A stretch of DNA of 18,535 bases from Planctomycetota bacterium. GTDB taxonomy: Bacteria; Planctomycetota; UBA11346. Each line of letters starts with the position of its first letter. Within the stretch, counting starts at the first letter, position 1. Positions 5,298 to 13,131 of the stretch are shown one piece after another. The stretch covers positions 1 through 18,535 of the forward strand of contig JACDEN010000007.1 in assembly GCA_013816415.1 (NCBI GenBank), read 5' to 3'. The position numbers and the translations under genes were made by a program. The notes below the pieces were generated by a model that was given only the letters and a program-made list of their open reading frames with translations, was not told where the DNA came from and searched no databases.

Positions 5298-8078
5298 ATG
5301 ATCGTTCCCTCGAGCATCGCCACTGCCTGGAATCTGCAGCAGCTGGAAGCGATGTATGAGCGCTTCAAGTCTGACCCCGCCTCGGTCGACCACGACTGGC
5401 AGATGTTCTTCGCCGGCTTCGACCTCGGACTCGACCGGCCGGCCCCGGCCCCGGCCAAGCCGGCTGCCACCGACCACATCACCGGCCCCGGACGCAACGA
5501 GCAGGAGCAGGTCGATTCGCTGATCGACGCCTACCGCGACATCGGCCACACCATCTGCACGCTCGATCCCCTCGGCTTCAACAACCTCGAACGCAATCCC
5601 GCGCTCGAGCTGACCGCCTTCGGGCTGAGCGAGGACGACCTCGACCACGAGTTCGCCTGCGACCGCATCACCGGACTCGGCGGCCGTGCGCGCCTGCGCG
5701 ACATCATCGACCACCTGCGCACCACCTACTGCGGAACCATCGGCGTCGAATACCAGCACATCCAGGACCGCACCATCCGCGGTTGGATCCGCGACCGCAT
5801 CGAGGAGAAGCGCAACCAGCCGCAGCTCGGCCCCGACATGAAGCGGCGGATCCTGATGAAGCTCAACCAGGCGGAGCTGCTCGAGACCTTCATCCACACC
5901 AAATTCCTCGGCCAGAAACGCTTCTCGATCGAGGGCGGCGAAGCGCTGATCCCGGCGCTCGATGCGATCATCGAGATGGCGCCCGACGTCGGCGTCAAAG
6001 AGATCGTGATGGGCATGGCCCATCGCGGCCGGCTCAACGTGCTCTGCAACACGCTCAACAAATCATATGAGGAGGTGTTCACGGAATTCGAGGGCTCCTA
6101 CGACATCAACGACCTGCAGGGCGACGGCGACGTCAAATACCATCTCGGCTACAGCTCCGACCACGTCACCTCGCACGGCGGCAAGGTCCACCTGACCTTA
6201 TCGGCGAATCCCAGCCACCTCGAGGCGGTCGATCCGGTGGTGCTCGGCCGCGTGCGCGGCAAGCAGCGCCAGTATGGCGACACCGAATCGCGCGCCGCGG
6301 TGATACCGATCCTCATGCACGGCGACGCCGCGTTCGCCGGCCAGGGCCTGGTCATGGAGGTCTTCCAGCTCAGCCAGCTCGAAGGCTACACCACCGGCGG
6401 GACCATCCACATCATCGCCAACAACCAGATCGGCTTCACCACCCTGCCGGCCGATGGCCGTTCGACCCGCTACTGCACCGACATCGCGAAGATGGTCGAC
6501 GCGCCGGTGTTCCACGTCAACGGCGACGATCCCGAGGCGGTGGTCCACGTCGCCGAGCTGGCGATGCGCTACCGGCACCAGTTCAAGCGCGACGCGGTCA
6601 TCGACATCGTGTGCTACCGCCGCTGGGGCCACAACGAGAGCGACGAGCCGAACTACACCCAGCCGACGATGTACGCACGCATCGCCGAGCACCCGCGCAT
6701 CGCCAAGCTGTACACCCAGAAGCTGCTCGAGCGCGGCGAGATCCAGCAGACCGAGGTCGAGGCGATCGCGACCATCATGCAGAACCAGCTGCAGGACGCG
6801 CTGAACACCGTGAAGGTCAAGCCGGCCAAGCTCACGCGCAACCGCTTCGGCGGCGTCTGGCAGGGCATGACCAACGCCTACACCCACGATGCGGTCGAAA
6901 CCGGCGTTTCCGCGTCGACCCTCGAGATGATCGGCCGTTCGCTGTCGACCTGGCCGGACGGATTCAACATCCATCCCAAGATCAAGCGCCTGGCGGAAGA
7001 TCGTGGCAAGGTCATCGCGTCGCACGGGCGCATCGACTGGGCGCTGGGCGAGCTGATGTCGATCGGGACGCTGCTGGTCGACGGGATCCCGGCGCGGCTG
7101 TCCGGCCAGGATTCCCGCCGCGGCACCTTCAGCCAACGGCATTCGTACTGGTACGACCTCAAGAGCCGCCTGCGCTACAAGCCGCTCAGCCACATCTGCC
7201 CGGGTCAGGCGAATTTCTGCGTCTACAATAGTCCGCTGTCGGAAGCCGCCGTGATGGGCTTCGACTACGGCTACTCGCTGTCGGAGCCCAACATGCTGAT
7301 CATGTGGGAGGCGCAGTTCGGCGATTTCGTGAACGGGGCACAGGTCATCATCGACCAGTTCATCACCTGCAGCGAATCGAAATGGGGCCGCATCTCGGGC
7401 CTCACGCTGCTGCTGCCGCACGGGCAGGAGGGCGCCGGACCCGAGCACAGCTCGGCCCGGCTCGAGCGCTTCCTGCAGGCGTCCGCCGAGGACAACATCC
7501 AGGTCGCGTACTGCACCACCGCAGCGCAGCATTTCCACATCCTGCGCCGCCAGATGCACCGCAAGGTGCGCAAGCCGCTGGTGCTGATGACGCCGAAGGG
7601 CCACCTGCGCTCGAAGCAGGCGTCGAGCGACTTCCAGGATCTGGTCACCGGGCGCTTCCACGAGGTGCTCGGCGATCCCGCCGCCAAGCCGGGCAAGACG
7701 ACGCGCGTGGTGGTGACCACCGGCAAGGTCGCCCACGAACTCATCGACCGCCGCAACGAGGAGAAGCTCGAGAACGTGGCGATCGTCCGGCTCGAGCAGC
7801 TCTACCCGCTGCACGAGGAGCTGCTGGCGAGCACCATCAAGGCGTTCCCGAAAGCCGAGATCGTGTGGTGCCAGGAGGAGCCGCAGAACATGGGCGCCTG
7901 GCATTTCATCGCGCCCCACCTGCGCCGCATCACCGGAGTCGAGATCGCCTACGCCGGCCGCGAGCCCGCGGCGAGCCCGGCGCCAGGCAGCGCGGCGTTG
8001 TTCCAGCTCGAGCAGGAGAGCCTCATCTCTAGCGCGCTCGGCGTCAAAGCGCGCGCGTTGTCCAAAGCGCATCACTGA
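5298..8078 (+). CDS. sucA: 2-oxoglutarate dehydrogenase E1 component
   Basis: This is the thiamine-diphosphate-dependent decarboxylase of the 2-oxoglutarate dehydrogenase complex, which passes the succinyl group to the lipoyl arm of E2 in the TCA cycle. The 926 residues match the usual length (about 930). The start ATG has AAAGG six bases upstream. The N-terminus (WNLQQLEAMYERFKSDP... HDWQMFF) is the E2-binding segment of this family. Further hallmarks are FLGQKRFSIEGGE near residue 200, AHRGRLNVL near 240, SANPSHLEAVDPVV near 305, IANNQIGFTT, the cofactor-metal motif GDDPEAV near 409, RRWGHNESDEP, and the C-terminal RLEQLYPLHEE and WCQEEPQNMGAW. The gene is the first of three co-directional genes encoding the whole complex, with sucB following after 17 bp. 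It is divergent from the toxin-antitoxin pair. Identification is secure. Confidence 0.98.
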   Translation: MIVPSSIATAWNLQQLEAMYERFKSDPASVDHDWQMFFAGFDLGLDRPAPAPAKPAATDHITGPGRNEQEQVDSLIDAYRDIGHTICTLDPLGFNNLERNPALELTAFGLSEDDLDHEFACDRITGLGGRARLRDIIDHLRTTYCGTIGVEYQHIQDRTIRGWIRDRIEEKRNQPQLGPDMKRRILMKLNQAELLETFIHTKFLGQKRFSIEGGEALIPALDAIIEMAPDVGVKEIVMGMAHRGRLNVLCNTLNKSYEEVFTEFEGSYDINDLQGDGDVKYHLGYSSDHVTSHGGKVHLTLSANPSHLEAVDPVVLGRVRGKQRQYGDTESRAAVIPILMHGDAAFAGQGLVMEVFQLSQLEGYTTGGTIHIIANNQIGFTTLPADGRSTRYCTDIAKMVDAPVFHVNGDDPEAVVHVAELAMRYRHQFKRDAVIDIVCYRRWGHNESDEPNYTQPTMYARIAEHPRIAKLYTQKLLERGEIQQTEVEAIATIMQNQLQDALNTVKVKPAKLTRNRFGGVWQGMTNAYTHDAVETGVSASTLEMIGRSLSTWPDGFNIHPKIKRLAEDRGKVIASHGRIDWALGELMSIGTLLVDGIPARLSGQDSRRGTFSQRHSYWYDLKSRLRYKPLSHICPGQANFCVYNSPLSEAAVMGFDYGYSLSEPNMLIMWEAQFGDFVNGAQVIIDQFITCSESKWGRISGLTLLLPHGQEGAGPEHSSARLERFLQASAEDNIQVAYCTTAAQHFHILRRQMHRKVRKPLVLMTPKGHLRSKQASSDFQDLVTGRFHEVLGDPAAKPGKTTRVVVTTGKVAHELIDRRNEEKLENVAIVRLEQLYPLHEELLASTIKAFPKAEIVWCQEEPQNMGAWHFIAPHLRRITGVEIAYAGREPAASPAPGSAALFQLEQESLISSALGVKARALSKAHH

Positions 8079-8095
8079 AACCACCGCAGGGCCAC

Positions 8096-9334
8096 ATGCC
8101 ACACAACCTCGTCATCCCGGCCGTCGGAGAATCCATCACCGAAGGCATCGTCGCCCGCTTCCTGGTCGCCGACGGCGCCATCGTCACCGATGCGACGCCG
8201 GTGTTCGAGCTCGAAACCGACAAGATCTCGACCGAGGTGCAGGCCGGCGCCGCCGGCCGCGTGAAATTCCAGGTCAAGGAGGGCGACACCGTGCCGGTCG
8301 GCGGCGTGGTGGCGGTGATCGATCCGGCCGGAGCCGCATCGCCGCCGGCGCCCGCCTCTCCCGCGAAGCCCTCGGAGACTCCGTCGGTCAAGGCGCCGGC
8401 AATCAGCGACACATCGAAGTCGGCGGCAAAGAATCAGACGCTCAGCCCGGCGGTGAAGAAGCTGGTGGCCGACAACGACATCCCGCCCTCGCAGATCGAA
8501 GGCACCGGCAAGGCCGGACTGGTCACCAAGGGCGATGTACTGGCGCACCTCGCGAAAGGTGTGGCCGCGCCCGCACCCGCGCTGGCCGCGACCGCGGAAT
8601 CACCGCGGGAAACAGCATTGGAATCGCGCGCCTCGTCGGGCGGCACGCGCAAGCGCATGAGCGCGCTGCGTCAGCGCATTGCCCAACGGCTGGTGCAGGC
8701 CCAGCACACCGCGGCCATTCTCACCACCTTCAACGAGGTGGACATGTCGGCGTGCATGGACCTGCGCAAGCGCTTCAAGGAGGAGTTCGAGAAGAAGCAC
8801 GGCATCGGACTCGGCTTCATGTCGTTCTTCACCGCCGCTGCGGTCAAGGCGCTGCAGAAGTATCCGCTGATCAACAGCCAGATCGACGGCACCGACATCG
8901 TCAGCTTCGACCACATCCACGTCGGAGTGGCGGTCGGCACCGAGAAGGGCCTGGTGGTTCCGGTCCTGCGCAACGCGCAGCGCATGGGCTTCGCCGACAT
9001 CGAACGATCGATCCGCGAAGCGGCCGCGAAGGCGCGCGACGGCAAGCTGTCGCTCGACGACATGCAGGGCGGAACCTTCACCATCACCAACGGCGGCGTC
9101 TACGGATCGCTGATGTCGACGCCGATCATCAACCCCCCGCAGAGCGGCATCCTGGGCATGCACGCGATCAAGGAGCGCCCGATGGCGGTGAACGGCCAGG
9201 TGGTGATCCGGCCGATGATGTACATCGCGCTCAGCTACGACCACCGCATCGTCGACGGTTCCGAAGCCGTCGGATTCCTGGTGCGGATCAAGGAGCTGAT
9301 CGAGGCTCCCGAGAAGATGCTGCTCGGATTGTGA
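8096..9334 (+). CDS. sucB: Dihydrolipoyllysine succinyltransferase (E2 of 2-oxoglutarate dehydrogenase)
   Basis: This is the core acyltransferase of the complex, 412 residues (E. coli enzyme about 405). Domain order: lipoyl domain about 1-77 with the lipoylated Lys43 in ETDKIST; an Ala/Pro-rich linker; peripheral subunit-binding domain about 116-152 (LSPAVKKLVADNDI, then GLVTKGDVLAHL); a second linker; and catalytic domain about 180-412 ending in SYDHRIVDG, with active-site His383 and Asp387. NEVDMSACMDLRKRFKEEF is characteristic of succinyltransferases rather than acetyltransferases, which agrees with the upstream sucA. The ribosome-binding site before the ATG is weak, so translation may depend partly on coupling to sucA 17 bp upstream. 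Confidence 0.97.
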   Translation: MPHNLVIPAVGESITEGIVARFLVADGAIVTDATPVFELETDKISTEVQAGAAGRVKFQVKEGDTVPVGGVVAVIDPAGAASPPAPASPAKPSETPSVKAPAISDTSKSAAKNQTLSPAVKKLVADNDIPPSQIEGTGKAGLVTKGDVLAHLAKGVAAPAPALAATAESPRETALESRASSGGTRKRMSALRQRIAQRLVQAQHTAAILTTFNEVDMSACMDLRKRFKEEFEKKHGIGLGFMSFFTAAAVKALQKYPLINSQIDGTDIVSFDHIHVGVAVGTEKGLVVPVLRNAQRMGFADIERSIREAAAKARDGKLSLDDMQGGTFTITNGGVYGSLMSTPIINPPQSGILGMHAIKERPMAVNGQVVIRPMMYIALSYDHRIVDGSEAVGFLVRIKELIEAPEKMLLGL

Positions 9335-9345
9335 GCCGGACGCTG

Positions 9346-9374
9346 GACCGTGCTGCGCGTCTCGGCGCGCGGTC
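9346..9374 (+). other. Candidate stem-loop in the sucB-lpdA gap
   Basis: GACCG (9346-9350) pairs with CGGTC (9370-9374), and the interior holds GCGC at 9355-9358 pairing with GCGC at 9366-9369. It lies in the 67-bp gap between sucB and lpdA. No T-run follows, so it is more likely an mRNA processing or stability element than a terminator, or simply a GC-rich coincidence. Confidence 0.3.
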
Positions 9375-9401
9375 TATCCCGGCTCCCCCACCCCCCGGAA
9401 A

Positions 9402-10820
9402 ATGATCACCATGCCTGCATTCGATCTGATCGTCATCGGCGCTGGTCCCGGCGGCTATGTCTGCGCCATCCGCGCTGCCCAGCTCGGACTGAAGGTCGCG
9501 ATCGTCGAGAAGCGCGCCAACGCCGGCAAGGTCAGGCTCGGCGGCACCTGCCTCAACGTCGGCTGCATCCCCTCCAAGGCGCTGCTCGACTCGTCGGAGC
9601 ACTTCGCCAACGCCAGCAGGCATTTCGCCGAGCACGGTATCGACGTCGGGAAGCCGGCGATCGACGTGGGGCGGATGATGAAGCGGAAGGACAAGGTGGT
9701 CTCCACGCTGGTCGATGGACTCTCGTATCTGATGAAGAAGAACCAGGTGACGGTCCTCACCGGCACCGGCCGGCTGCTCGGAGCTGGATCGGTCGAGGTC
9801 ACGGCGGGGGACGGGAAGACGGAGACGCACCACGCCAAGCATGTCGTCCTGGCCATGGGCTCGGTGCCCATCGCGCTGCCATTCCTTAGTTATGATGGAT
9901 CCGCAATCGTCTCGAGCGATCAGGCGATCGCGTTCGACCGCGTCCCGGGCAAGTTGCTGGTGGTCGGCGGCGGAGTCATCGGACTCGAGCTGGGATCGGT
10001 GTGGTCGCGTCTGGGAGCACAGGTGACGGTGATCGAGTTCCTGCCGCAGCTCTGTCCGTTCCTCGATCCCGACGTCGCGCGCGAACTGCAGAAGGTCCTC
10101 ACCAAGCAGGGCCTCGAAATCCATCTCGAGACCAAGGTGACGGGCGTCGAGATGGCCGCCGGAAAACCGACCCTGCTCGCGACGGACAAGACCGGCACGG
10201 CGCTGCGCCTGCCTGGCGACCAGGTCCTGGTCGCGGTCGGCCGTCGGCCGCTGAGCGACGGGCTCGAGCAGGCCGGAGTGAAACTCGACGACAAGAAGCG
10301 CGTCGCCACCGACCGCGACTTCCGCACCAACATCCCCGGCGTTTTCGCCATCGGCGATCTCATCGCCGGACCAATGCTCGCGCACAAGGCCGAGGAGGAA
10401 GGCATCGCGGTGGCTGAACTGATCGCCGGACAGAAGAACACCCTCGACCACGACCTGATCCCGAACGTGGTCTACACCTGGCCCGAGGTCGCGACCGTCG
10501 GCATGACCGAGGGCGACGCCGCGAAGCGCGGCACCAAGGTCCGGGTCGGCCGTTTCAATTTCGCGGCCAACGGCCGCGCCAAGGCCGCCGGCGAATCCGA
10601 CGGCTTCGTCAAACTGATCGCCGACGCGGCCACCGATCGCGTGCTGGGCGCGGCGATCCTCGGCCCGCGCGCGTCGGATCTGCTCGCGGAGATCACCGCG
10701 GTGATGTCCTTCGGCGGATCCAGCGAGGACATCGCGCGGACCTGCCACGCCCATCCGACCTTCTCGGAGGCGATCAAGGAAGCGGCCCTGGATTGCCAGG
10801 GTCGGATCATCCACGGATAG
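9402..10820 (+). CDS. lpdA: Dihydrolipoyl dehydrogenase (E3)
   Basis: This is an FAD-dependent disulfide oxidoreductase that reoxidises the lipoyl groups of E2 with NAD+. It has 472 residues, the normal length. Motifs seen: FAD-binding GAGPGGY (13-19), redox-active Cys50 and Cys55 in GGTCLNVGC, NAD-binding GGGVIGLELGS, the second FAD motif near FAIGDLI, and the dimer-interface catalytic pair His451/Glu456 in CHAHPTFSE. Between the FAD motif and the redox Cys pair there is an AGKVR stretch that makes this loop slightly longer than in E. coli Lpd. An alternative start is the ATG at 9411, which gives MPAFDL. GGAA lies close before 9402 and at an acceptable distance from 9411, so the choice is open. 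The placement after sucAB dedicates it to the 2-oxoglutarate complex, although it could also serve others. Confidence 0.97.
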   Translation: MITMPAFDLIVIGAGPGGYVCAIRAAQLGLKVAIVEKRANAGKVRLGGTCLNVGCIPSKALLDSSEHFANASRHFAEHGIDVGKPAIDVGRMMKRKDKVVSTLVDGLSYLMKKNQVTVLTGTGRLLGAGSVEVTAGDGKTETHHAKHVVLAMGSVPIALPFLSYDGSAIVSSDQAIAFDRVPGKLLVVGGGVIGLELGSVWSRLGAQVTVIEFLPQLCPFLDPDVARELQKVLTKQGLEIHLETKVTGVEMAAGKPTLLATDKTGTALRLPGDQVLVAVGRRPLSDGLEQAGVKLDDKKRVATDRDFRTNIPGVFAIGDLIAGPMLAHKAEEEGIAVAELIAGQKNTLDHDLIPNVVYTWPEVATVGMTEGDAAKRGTKVRVGRFNFAANGRAKAAGESDGFVKLIADAATDRVLGAAILGPRASDLLAEITAVMSFGGSSEDIARTCHAHPTFSEAIKEAALDCQGRIIHG

Positions 10821-10849
10821 GTGTCAGCGGGCGAACATCGCCAGAGCGA

Positions 10850-11494
10850 TCAGGAGGAGCCTTCGACGATGGCTTCCGCCGTCATCAGCAGCGATCGGTA
10901 CTCGTCCTGTCCGGACGGGATGACGCCGGTGAGCACGCCGCTCTGCGCGCGGTTCTGGTCGTCGAGGGTCGAGACCACGCTCGGCGACAGGAAGAGGAAG
11001 CTGTCGGGCGACCAGTTGCGGCTCTGGGGGCCGCTCAGCAACGCGTTGCGCGCGTCGATGTGCAGCACGCCGCGCACGTCGCGGAACGCCATCGCGCGGT
11101 AGGCGACCGCGACATTGTCGCCAGACCCCTGATAGGTGATGACCAGCGCGGGCCTGATCAGTCCCGAACCGGGTTGGACCACCACCACCGAGTGGTAGTC
11201 CTCCCACACGAACACGTAGGCGGCCTCGCGCGCGGGCGATGCGGGGGCGTCGCGCCCGGCAAGGCTTGCTCCAACCGATTCGACCGCCGCCGAGAATCCC
11301 GCGGGCATCACCACCGGCTCGGCGTCGCCGGCCACGGCTCCCGCTTCCGCCTCAGCCTCGCCGCCGAGTTCCATGTCCTCGACCATCGGGACATCCATCG
11401 GGTCCGCTTCGGCGGGTGGAAGCTCCTCGTCCTCGGCGGCGAGGACGCCATGCATGGCGGCGAGTGCGAGCACGGACGCGAGCACGCGCAGCAT
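10850..11494 (-). CDS. Exported acidic protein of unknown function, downstream of rpoN
   Basis: This encodes 214 residues and I do not recognise the family. A signal peptide is visible (Met-Leu-Arg, then a hydrophobic Ala/Leu run, cleavage near residue 20 after GVLAA). The next 45 or so residues are strongly acidic and rich in Glu, Asp, Ala, Pro and Met, which suggests a flexible linker. The rest (about 85-214) looks like one compact domain with alternating hydrophobic strands (AAYVFVWEDYHSVVVVQPG, ALVITYQG, VLHIDARNALL, SFLFLSPSVVSTLDD). The start lies three bases after the rpoN stop codon, so the two genes are very likely one transcript with coupled translation. Its role may be in the envelope, but nothing in the sequence proves this. 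Confidence 0.7.
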   Translation of the reverse strand: MLRVLASVLALAAMHGVLAAEDEELPPAEADPMDVPMVEDMELGGEAEAEAGAVAGDAEPVVMPAGFSAAVESVGASLAGRDAPASPAREAAYVFVWEDYHSVVVVQPGSGLIRPALVITYQGSGDNVAVAYRAMAFRDVRGVLHIDARNALLSGPQSRNWSPDSFLFLSPSVVSTLDDQNRAQSGVLTGVIPSGQDEYRSLLMTAEAIVEGSS

Positions 11495-11497
11495 GGA

Positions 11498-12907
11498 TCA
11501 GAATGACCGGCGTTGACGGGTGGAGGGGATGCCGTCGGCGATCCGATACTTGGTCACGGTGCGCCGGCTGATGTCGAGGCCGTCCTTGTCGAGAAGATCC
11601 GCGATCTCCTGGTCGGAGAGCGGATTCTTCGCATCCTCGTTCTGGATGAGCTTCTGGATGCGCAGCTTCACCGCCTTCGAGCTCTCGGCCTCGCTGCCGT
11701 CCTGGTTGGCGATGCCGCCCGAGAAGAAGCTCGCCAGCGGGATGACGCCGCCCGGGGTCTGGATGTACTTGTCCTTCACCGCGCGGCTCACCGTGGCCAC
11801 GTGCATGCCGATGATGTCGGCGATGTTCTGGCGCATCAGCGGCCGCAGATGCTCGGGCCCCTGCTCGAGGAACGCGGTCTGGTGCTTGATGATCTCGCTG
11901 ACGATCTTGAGCAGGGTGCGTTTGCGCTGCGCCACCGCATCGACGATGAACTTCGCGCCCGAGAGCTTGTCCTTCAGGAAGGCGCGCTCCTTGGGGTCGA
12001 CCGAGTTGCTGTCATAAAGCTGCCAGTACGACTGGCTGACCTGCACCTTGGGCAGGTGTCCGTCGGGCACGCTGACGATCCATTCCCCGGCTTCGTCGCG
12101 TTCGACCACCACATCGGGCACCACATATTGGTTGCCGCCGCTGGCATAGGGCAGCCCGGGCTTCGGATCGAGGGTGGCGATCACCTGCACGCCTTCCTGG
12201 ACGCGTTCGACATCGACGCCGAGCACCGAAGCGATCGCGGGCAGGCGGTTCTTCAGCACGTCGTCGAGGTGGTCGCGGATCAGCATCATCTCGAACGAAT
12301 TGTCGCCCGGCTCGCGCACCAGCTGCAGCATCAGGCAATCTTTGAGATCACGCGCGCCGATGCCCGCGGGATCGCAGCCGCGGACGAATTCCCATGCCTG
12401 CTCCGCGAGTTCGAGCTTCTCCTCGGCGAACAGTTCGCTCAGCGGCTGTTCGAGGTACCCGCGGCGGTCGAGCTGCCAGCACAGATCGGGGATCAGCTCG
12501 CGGACCTCGGCCGGCATGTCCTGGAAGCGCAGCTGGTCGAGCAGATGGTCGGCGAGCGCGGGCGGCTTCTCAGGCGTCGACGCCAGGGCCTCCATCTTGT
12601 CCGGCGCGTCGTCGCCGCGGTTCGCACGCCGCTTGAACCAGTCGAGGTCCTCGTCGGGGAACGGGTCCTTCGGTCCGTCGACGTTGGGCGCGCCGCGCTC
12701 ATCCATCACCGCCGGCTGGTCGGGAGCATCGGCATCGGGACCGTCGAGCATCTCGAGGGCGGGATTGCTCTCGACCTCGGACATGATGCGCTCCTCAAGC
12801 GCCATCTGCGGCAGCAGGAGGATCTCGATCGATTGGATCATCTGCGGAGTGAGCTTGAGCTTCTGCTCCATCCGCATGTTGAGGTTCTGGCCGAGATGCA
12901 GGGCCAT
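11498..12907 (-). CDS. rpoN: RNA polymerase sigma-54 factor
   Basis: This is the alternative sigma factor that recognises -24/-12 promoters and needs AAA+ activators to open them. It has 469 residues. The frame is open to 12973, but the ATG at 12907 has GGAG five bases upstream and begins the conserved region I (NLNMRMEQKLKLTPQM, then SIEILLLPQMALEERI). An acidic region II follows (DGPDADAPDQ, DPFPDEDLDW). The core-binding region comes next, then the HTH segment (MRQNIADIIGMHVATVSRAV, then GVIPLASFFSGG). The RpoN box SRRTVTKYR lies at 447-455, close to the consensus ARRTVAKYR. It is divergent from the Ser/Thr kinase gene and co-transcribed with the exported protein gene downstream. No -24/-12 promoter was found in the window. 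Confidence 0.97.
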   Translation of the reverse strand: MALHLGQNLNMRMEQKLKLTPQMIQSIEILLLPQMALEERIMSEVESNPALEMLDGPDADAPDQPAVMDERGAPNVDGPKDPFPDEDLDWFKRRANRGDDAPDKMEALASTPEKPPALADHLLDQLRFQDMPAEVRELIPDLCWQLDRRGYLEQPLSELFAEEKLELAEQAWEFVRGCDPAGIGARDLKDCLMLQLVREPGDNSFEMMLIRDHLDDVLKNRLPAIASVLGVDVERVQEGVQVIATLDPKPGLPYASGGNQYVVPDVVVERDEAGEWIVSVPDGHLPKVQVSQSYWQLYDSNSVDPKERAFLKDKLSGAKFIVDAVAQRKRTLLKIVSEIIKHQTAFLEQGPEHLRPLMRQNIADIIGMHVATVSRAVKDKYIQTPGGVIPLASFFSGGIANQDGSEAESSKAVKLRIQKLIQNEDAKNPLSDQEIADLLDKDGLDISRRTVTKYRIADGIPSTRQRRSF

Positions 12908-13038
12908 CGTATCTCCAGAACAGCAAGACGCTTGCGCCGCAAGGCGGGCCGTCGGGCGGCGACCTACAAGCAAATGCTACGCCAATCGCGCCTCCAGGGC
13001 AAGTCCCATCAGCCGATGATTGCCCGGAGGCCGTCCGT

Positions 13039-13061
13039 AAGTGCCACCACCGGTGACACTT
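13039..13061. promoter_or_regulatory. Imperfect inverted repeat in the rpoN / kinase divergent region
   Basis: AAGTGCCACC (13039-13048) and GGTGACACTT (13052-13061) are inverted copies with nine of ten matches and a three-base centre. The repeat lies in the 224-bp region between the rpoN start (12907) and the kinase start (13132), which otherwise shows no gene. It is a reasonable operator candidate for either gene. TAGTAT at 13110-13115 could be a -10 for the kinase but lacks a clear -35. Confidence 0.4.
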
Positions 13062-13131
13062 CAGCCGAATCGTACGTTCAGGCCCGTCCTTTCGGTGACG
13101 TGGTTTCTGTAGTATCAGTACTCAGGCACGC

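Noticed and set aside
6198..8102. A 634-residue minus-strand open frame within sucA
   Set aside because: It is antisense to a secure gene, has low-complexity Arg/Ala/Leu/Asp composition and no domain.
9288..10814. A 508-residue minus-strand open frame over lpdA
   Set aside because: It is antisense to lpdA, has no motif, and its composition is that of a shadow frame.
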